Shown here one piece after another: positions 60,230-64,000 of a DNA stretch of 64,000 bases. Origin of the DNA: Gorillibacterium massiliense (GTDB lineage Bacteria > Bacillota > Bacilli > Paenibacillales > NBRC-103111); contig NZ_CBQR020000102.1 in NCBI RefSeq assembly GCF_000455485.1, positions 186,001 to 250,000 on the forward strand. The letters run 5' to 3'. Made by a program: the position numbers and the translations under genes. How positions within the stretch are numbered: the first letter of the stretch is position 1; every line of letters starts with the position of its first letter. A model generated the notes under the pieces. It searched no databases. It was not told the origin of the DNA and saw only the letters and a list, made by a program, of their open reading frames with translations.

Positions 60230-60468
60230 GTAGAGCCAACCTTCCTAATCGACATTTGAGAATATCTAACCAAAGGAGTCATTCTACAGTAGACTCTTAA
60301 ACCCTCCCATTCTATAATGATAATTCCGTGGCTTAAAATACTCTTCTTGCATTTCTTAGTACGTTCTCTATCTCGCGGAGGCGGCAAGGTGAAATTTTTC
60401 ATTAATTACAGGCATATTGGAAACAATATGGATAGCAATTTAAGACATTGTAACGGAGGTTAAAAGAA

Positions 60469-60891
60469 ATGAAACGAGTTTATCTTGCCAGTCCTTTTTT
60501 TAATGAAAAAGAGATTACAATTCTTGAACAGGTTGAGAAGATTTTAGCCGACAAAGGCTTGAATGTATTTTCACCATTTAGAAATAATGTTAAGAATGTT
60601 GAGGTTGGTTCGCGACAATGGTCGATTGAAACGTTTATGAAAGATATCAAATATATCAAATGGTCCGAAATTGTTGTAGGCATTTATCATGGAAACTATT
60701 CGGATAGTGGAACAGCTTGGGAGCTCGGTTACGCTTTTGCTACTGATAAACCAGTGATTTTGATTCATGTTGGTGAAATCAGCAACCTTATGGTACACGA
60801 AGGCTCCCACGCTAACATCACATTGGAAGAACTTAATGAATATGACTTCGACAAGCTGCCAAGCTCTTTCTATACAGGCGAAATGTTGTAA
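60469..60891 (+). CDS. Nucleoside 2-deoxyribosyltransferase
   Basis: A 140-residue enzyme that exchanges nucleobases between 2'-deoxyribonucleosides. KRVYLASPFFNEKE at the N-terminus, a base-binding FSPFRNNVKN, and the nucleophile Glu in DSGTAWELGYAFA (about 86) are diagnostic; the C-terminal substrate Asn lies near HANIT. The ribosome-binding site is AACGGAGG. The gene is more AT-rich than its neighbours and has no operon partner. With decayed genes downstream this suggests acquisition by transfer. Confidence 0.9.
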   Translation: MKRVYLASPFFNEKEITILEQVEKILADKGLNVFSPFRNNVKNVEVGSRQWSIETFMKDIKYIKWSEIVVGIYHGNYSDSGTAWELGYAFATDKPVILIHVGEISNLMVHEGSHANITLEELNEYDFDKLPSSFYTGEML

Positions 60892-60971
60892 TGATAAGGT
60901 AATGCGTGGCTATATCCTGACGTGTTGAATCTCCTTCCACTTCTCCTTCAAAGTCTTCAAATCTTCTATGA

Positions 60972-61008
60972 AGAACCTTAGCAGATTGGGTCGTCACCCA
61001 TAGGGTTC
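60972..61008 (-). terminator. Hairpin after the merR relic
   Basis: On the minus strand GGAACC...TGGG / CCCA...GGTTCTTC, a stem with internal loops. It lies just downstream of the merR pseudogene and may be its old terminator. Confidence 0.45.
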
Positions 61009-61038
61009 CTTGTTGAATCGCTCGTTTATTTCTTCATG

Positions 61039-61296
61039 TTAGATTTTATCTGAGGCCGCCAGCCTTTTGAATAAATCGATTTTATAATCGATTTTCTCCA
61101 GTATCTTTTCAAGCTCCTTCATTTGATCGATTACTTTACTGCGATACGTTTCCAACAATTCTCGTCGCACAGTCATCGTTGAAGCTTCAGTATATTCACG
61201 ATAACCGTTTTACAATCGAGTTGGGTTCAATAGTTCTTATTCTTCGTAGTATCTCAGGGAACGAAGGCTCACACAGGTTTTTCGAGATAATTCTCG
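61039..61296 (-). pseudogene. Decayed MerR family regulator
   Basis: Minus-strand frame: RELSRKTCVSLRSLRYYEE, stop, ELLNPTRL, stop, NGYREYTEAS, then the C-terminal helix MTVRRELLETYRS / KVIDQMKELEKILEKIDYK and a proper TAA. MerR recognition-helix and wing residues are clear. Two in-frame stops, a lost start and a missing middle (about 40 residues) show decay. Confidence 0.75.
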
Positions 61297-61315
61297 TCAA
61301 GTCGTTCAACTCCGA

Positions 61316-62485
61316 CTACCTTCGAAATTGTCTGAAGAAGACCCGCAAGTCTTGAACCATCAGTTTGGGAACCTCCATAGCGGCAAAATGACCCCCATGG
61401 TCAAAATCGGTCCAGTGCACGACGGAGTGTTCGCGCTCCGCAAGAGAACGCACAGGCAAAGCCAGTTCATAAGGAAGCACCGCCATGCCCATAGGGACAG
61501 GACACGGGTTCAAAACATCTTTCGATTTGAAATTCTCGTAGTACAGTCGGGCTGACGATCCTGCGGTGCCCGTTAACCAATACAGCATAACATTTGTTAG
61601 CATTCGATCGTTATCTACCCGACAAGCCGGATCGGTCCATTCCCAAAATTTTTCAACGATCCATGCCAGCTGCCCAACCGGAGAGTCGGTGAGCGCATAG
61701 GACAACGTCTGCGGCCGGGTCGCCTGCAGTCTCATATATCCTGCAGGAGTAGACCGGTAGCGCTGAGACCGCTCAAGCCTGTCTCTGTCCTCCTGGGATA
61801 GTTCGTTTGGATCGAAATCGTCGGCTGGAATTGTATGCAAATAGTTCAAATGCACGCCACACATATGCTCGTGGTCCACTTCGGCCAATGCCCTGGAAAT
61901 GAATGCCCCCCAATCGCCACCCTGGGCACCATATCGTTTATACCCCAGCCGTCTCATCAGTTCCGCCCAAGCCCGGGCGACCCTTTTTACATTCCACCCG
62001 GACTCCTTGGTAGGACCTGAAAAACCGAAGCCGGGGATCGACGGGATAACCAAATGAAAGGCGTCGGCCGGATCGCCGCCATAAGACCTCGGGTCAACAA
62101 GCGGACCAATCACGTCGAGGAACTCGACAATCGAGCCCGGCCAGCCGTGGGTGAGAATAAGCGGCAGCGCATCCCGCTCCGGAGAACGGACGTGCAGGAA
62201 GTGAATGTTCGCCCCATCGATCGTTAAAGTATACTGCGGAAAGCCATTTAACCAAGCTTCGTGTTTGCGCCAATCGTACGAGATGCGCCAATAGTCCGCC
62301 AGCTTCCTGAGATAGTCGAGAGGCACTCCGTAATTCCATCCTTCTTCTGCCAATTCGTCCGGCCAACGGGTTCGAGCCAGCCTATCCCGAAGGTCGTCGA
62401 GCTCACCTTGTGAAATCTCGATAGAAAACGGCTTTACTTCCTCATCGTATAATTCTGGATAATCCATTCCTTTTATAACTCCCAT
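61316..62485 (-). CDS. Epoxide hydrolase, EHN-domain family
   Basis: A 389-residue alpha/beta hydrolase with the N-terminal EHN domain (about 12-120: FSIEISQGELDDLRDRLARTRWPDE). HGWPGS gives the oxyanion hole (about 108), the nucleophile Asp is in GAQGGDWGAFISR (about 190), and the catalytic His in DFDHGGHFAAME (about 365). A Tyr for epoxide opening is likely in the cap. ATG 62485 follows GGAGG; an in-frame 62500 start would put this site inside the gene. It is related to juvenile-hormone/microsomal-type epoxide hydrolases; in bacteria it may open epoxides of xenobiotics. A merR relic lies just downstream. Confidence 0.92.
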   Translation of the reverse strand: MGVIKGMDYPELYDEEVKPFSIEISQGELDDLRDRLARTRWPDELAEEGWNYGVPLDYLRKLADYWRISYDWRKHEAWLNGFPQYTLTIDGANIHFLHVRSPERDALPLILTHGWPGSIVEFLDVIGPLVDPRSYGGDPADAFHLVIPSIPGFGFSGPTKESGWNVKRVARAWAELMRRLGYKRYGAQGGDWGAFISRALAEVDHEHMCGVHLNYLHTIPADDFDPNELSQEDRDRLERSQRYRSTPAGYMRLQATRPQTLSYALTDSPVGQLAWIVEKFWEWTDPACRVDNDRMLTNVMLYWLTGTAGSSARLYYENFKSKDVLNPCPVPMGMAVLPYELALPVRSLAEREHSVVHWTDFDHGGHFAAMEVPKLMVQDLRVFFRQFRR

Positions 62486-62568
62486 AAGATCAGCCTCCAT
62501 TTTTGTCCCGATTCTCTAGGATTTCTTCGTAATTTCAGCCTACTTCCGAGTCGTGCTCGATACATAAT

Positions 62569-62637
62569 CCATATTCCCAGCCCGAATGTGATCAGGCCCT
62601 TTAACTTGAATTGATCGGCTAATCTGCCGTACACGGC
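62569..62637 (-). pseudogene. Relic of a Tet(L)-type MFS gene (motif A)
   Basis: The minus-strand frame reads DSAVYGRLADQF then KLKGLITFGLGIW. This aligns with motif A and helix 3 of Tet(L)-like transporters (as I recall, AVYGKLSDQLGIKRLLLFG). Only about 23 codons remain, with no flanking continuation in frame. Confidence 0.4.
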
Positions 62638-62754
62638 GGAGTCCTGTTGTTACCACTTATTTTACAGTCGAATACAGATAAAGGATAATATAGGATAAAT
62701 ACGCATTTCTCCTTCTATGCATTACATTAAATATATGGAAAAGAGGCGAATTCA

Positions 62755-63642
62755 TTGGAGCTTCTGCAATTGAAATATTTCCGCACGGTTGCCAGATTGG
62801 AACATATGACCAGGGCGGCTGAACAGCTTCATATTGCACAGCCTGCTCTCAGCAGGACGATTTCCAGACTGGAGGAGGACCTAGGCGTCCCGCTGTTTGA
62901 TCGCGCAAACAGACAAATTCGTCTTAACGCGTTTGGCAAAACCTTTCTCTCCAAAGTTGAATCGGCTTTATCCTTACTGGAAGAAGGAAAGAAAGAAGCG
63001 ATGGATCTGGCGGGGCTAGAACGAGGGATGGTCAGCATCGCTACGAACACATTAAACTGTCTCTCGCCTGCTGTAGCGGCTTTTCGCGAGAAGTTTCCAG
63101 ATGTCAGCTTCCGCATAAATCAGATTGCACCGGCCGAGACGTACAGCATTGGGGAGCTTTTGGAGCAGGGCATTACAGATCTCGGGTTTGGACCGATGTC
63201 TTTCCGCAAGCCGGGCATTCGTGAATTTCCCGTGCTGCATACAGAGGTCTTCCTGGCTGTGCCACGCGGCCACCGGTTGGAGAATCAGAGCAGCATTACA
63301 TTCGAACAGATAGCAGACGAACCATTCATCGAATACAAGATCGGACATCCGTTTCGCCAAGTCAATGACGAAATCAGTCGCAGAGCGGGAATAAGGCGGA
63401 CCATCATATGCGAGGTGGATGAGCCCGCCGCCTTGCACGGCCTGGTACAGGCAGGTCTAGGGGTTGCATTCATCCCGGGATGCAAATGGAATGAAGTAAC
63501 GGAATATACCTTGCTGCCTATCGAAGAACCGGCTAACAAACACACCTTTTTCATATCATGGAATGAAACGCGATATTTATCTGAAGCTGCGCGCCAATTT
63601 CAACATTTCCTTATCGAGTATTATGCTGATAAGCAGGAGTGA
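62755..63642 (+). CDS. LysR family transcriptional regulator
   Basis: A 295-residue LysR protein. HTH at 1-60 (LQLKYFRTVARLEHMTRAAEQLHIAQPALSRTISRLEEDLG), effector domain from 90 (MVSIATNTLNCLSPAVAAFREKFP), and GLVQAGLGVAFIPGCKW near 230. It is a CbbR/GltC-like layout of the YwqM/YybE subgroup. The TTG start follows AAGAGGCGAA. It is divergent from the epoxide hydrolase gene with 269 bp between, which could be its target; no other gene adjoins. The gap also holds an MFS relic. Confidence 0.9.
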   Translation: MELLQLKYFRTVARLEHMTRAAEQLHIAQPALSRTISRLEEDLGVPLFDRANRQIRLNAFGKTFLSKVESALSLLEEGKKEAMDLAGLERGMVSIATNTLNCLSPAVAAFREKFPDVSFRINQIAPAETYSIGELLEQGITDLGFGPMSFRKPGIREFPVLHTEVFLAVPRGHRLENQSSITFEQIADEPFIEYKIGHPFRQVNDEISRRAGIRRTIICEVDEPAALHGLVQAGLGVAFIPGCKWNEVTEYTLLPIEEPANKHTFFISWNETRYLSEAARQFQHFLIEYYADKQE

Positions 63643-63744
63643 GCTTCATTACAGTTCACCGGTCTTCACCAAATGGAAATGGGAGGCACTAGTATTCTGA
63701 TGGTATTAAGAACCAAGAAATTTACCCGGCATAAAAATTGAAAA

Positions 63745-63770
63745 AACTCAAGCGGCATTGCGCTTGAGTT
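63745..63770 (-). terminator. Terminator of the PARG-like gene
   Basis: AACTCAAGCG, 6-base loop, CGCTTGAGTT, followed on the minus strand by TTTTCAATTTTT. Confidence 0.88.
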
Positions 63771-63805
63771 AAAAAAATCAGGTAAATGTGAGTGTGTGGA
63801 GCCTT

Positions 63806-64000
63806 TTATTTGAACTCCTTCTCAAAAGCATGGATGCACTTGCCGTCTTTGGATGTATCTAATACTGCAAACCTGATTTCCGAAAACAGCGATCCCAGAT
63901 CTTCATCCTCCAAAAGTTCTCGCCACCACCTGGCCACCTTAACGGGATCGTTCCGGAATACACCGCAGCCATAAGCTCCTAGTATAAGGTCCTTGTCATT
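63806..64000 (-). CDS. PARG-like (TIGR02452-type) protein, C-terminal part, cut by window end
   Basis: The last 64 residues of a minus-strand gene. LILGAYGCGVFRNDPVKVA is the conserved C-terminal segment of the microbial-type poly(ADP-ribose) glycohydrolase family, followed by FSEIRFAVLDTSKDGK and a C-terminal AFEKEF. The catalytic Glu-Glu motif would lie beyond the window. Its terminator follows 36 bp downstream. Confidence 0.8.
   Translation of the reverse strand, partial: NDKDLILGAYGCGVFRNDPVKVARWWRELLEDEDLGSLFSEIRFAVLDTSKDGKCIHAFEKEFK

Overview
The window looks like a chromosomal segment of a Paenibacillus-type Gram-positive (Paenibacillaceae). Reasons seen in the sequence: strong GGAGG ribosome-binding sites with frequent TTG/GTG starts, moderate GC, an S-layer-homology (SLH) protein, a copper-amine-oxidase N-domain protein, CcpA-type cre sites, an AraR box, phased PhoP boxes, and many small one- and two-component regulators. 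No rRNA, tRNA, CRISPR array, intact transposase or phage structural gene was found.

Layout. 0-1.7 kb: two short-chain dehydrogenases. 1.7-6.3 kb: a secreted beta-propeller protein followed by pstS-pstC-pstA behind a phased PhoP-box array; pstB and phoU are not here. 6.3-16 kb: another SDR, a heterodimeric BmrC/BmrD-type ABC exporter with a small upstream gene and a twin-dyad operator, an HxlR regulator divergent from an MFS exporter plus aldo/keto reductase, and a MATE exporter. 15.6-21 kb: the arabinose operon araB-araD-araA and divergent araR, with AraR boxes in both promoters. 21-28.2 kb: a five-gene Opp-family transporter ending in a GH113-like glycosidase, with a cre site over the promoter, so probably an oligosaccharide rather than a peptide importer. 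28.6-31.7 kb: tetR-hydrolase operon and a divergent catalase.

31.8-38.6 kb: a five-gene 2,3-diaminopropionate utilisation operon (dpaL, ygeY-like M20 peptidase, amino-acid ABC transporter) divergent from a bEBP-type activator that lacks the GAFTGA loop. 38.6-42.5 kb: LysR/MFS divergent pair and a CycA-like permease under a glycine riboswitch with an intrinsic terminator. 42.6-49.4 kb is accessory in character: WYL regulators (two intact paralogues and one 5'-truncated), DinB and EVE genes, a VOC protein, an SLH protein with a Thr-Pro repeat, and a family of short palindromic repeats. 49.4-53.4 kb: beta-lactamase-fold membrane protein divergent from a two-component system. 53.5-58 kb: ADP-ribosylglycohydrolase-family protein divergent from an AraC regulator, then a marR-MFS operon. 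58-64 kb: small orphan genes, including a Gly/Phe/Pro repeat protein, a phosphotransferase, a nucleoside deoxyribosyltransferase, decayed merR and tetL-like relics, an epoxide hydrolase, a LysR regulator, and the 3' end of a PARG-like gene running off the window.

The most notable items are the diaminopropionate operon with its non-canonical regulator, the dispersed palindromic repeat family (42.8-58.8 kb) that sits in the promoters of both WYL paralogues, the minus-strand FG-rich repeat protein, and the cre-controlled Opp/GH113 operon. Functional statements are inferred from motifs and context only; no database search was possible.
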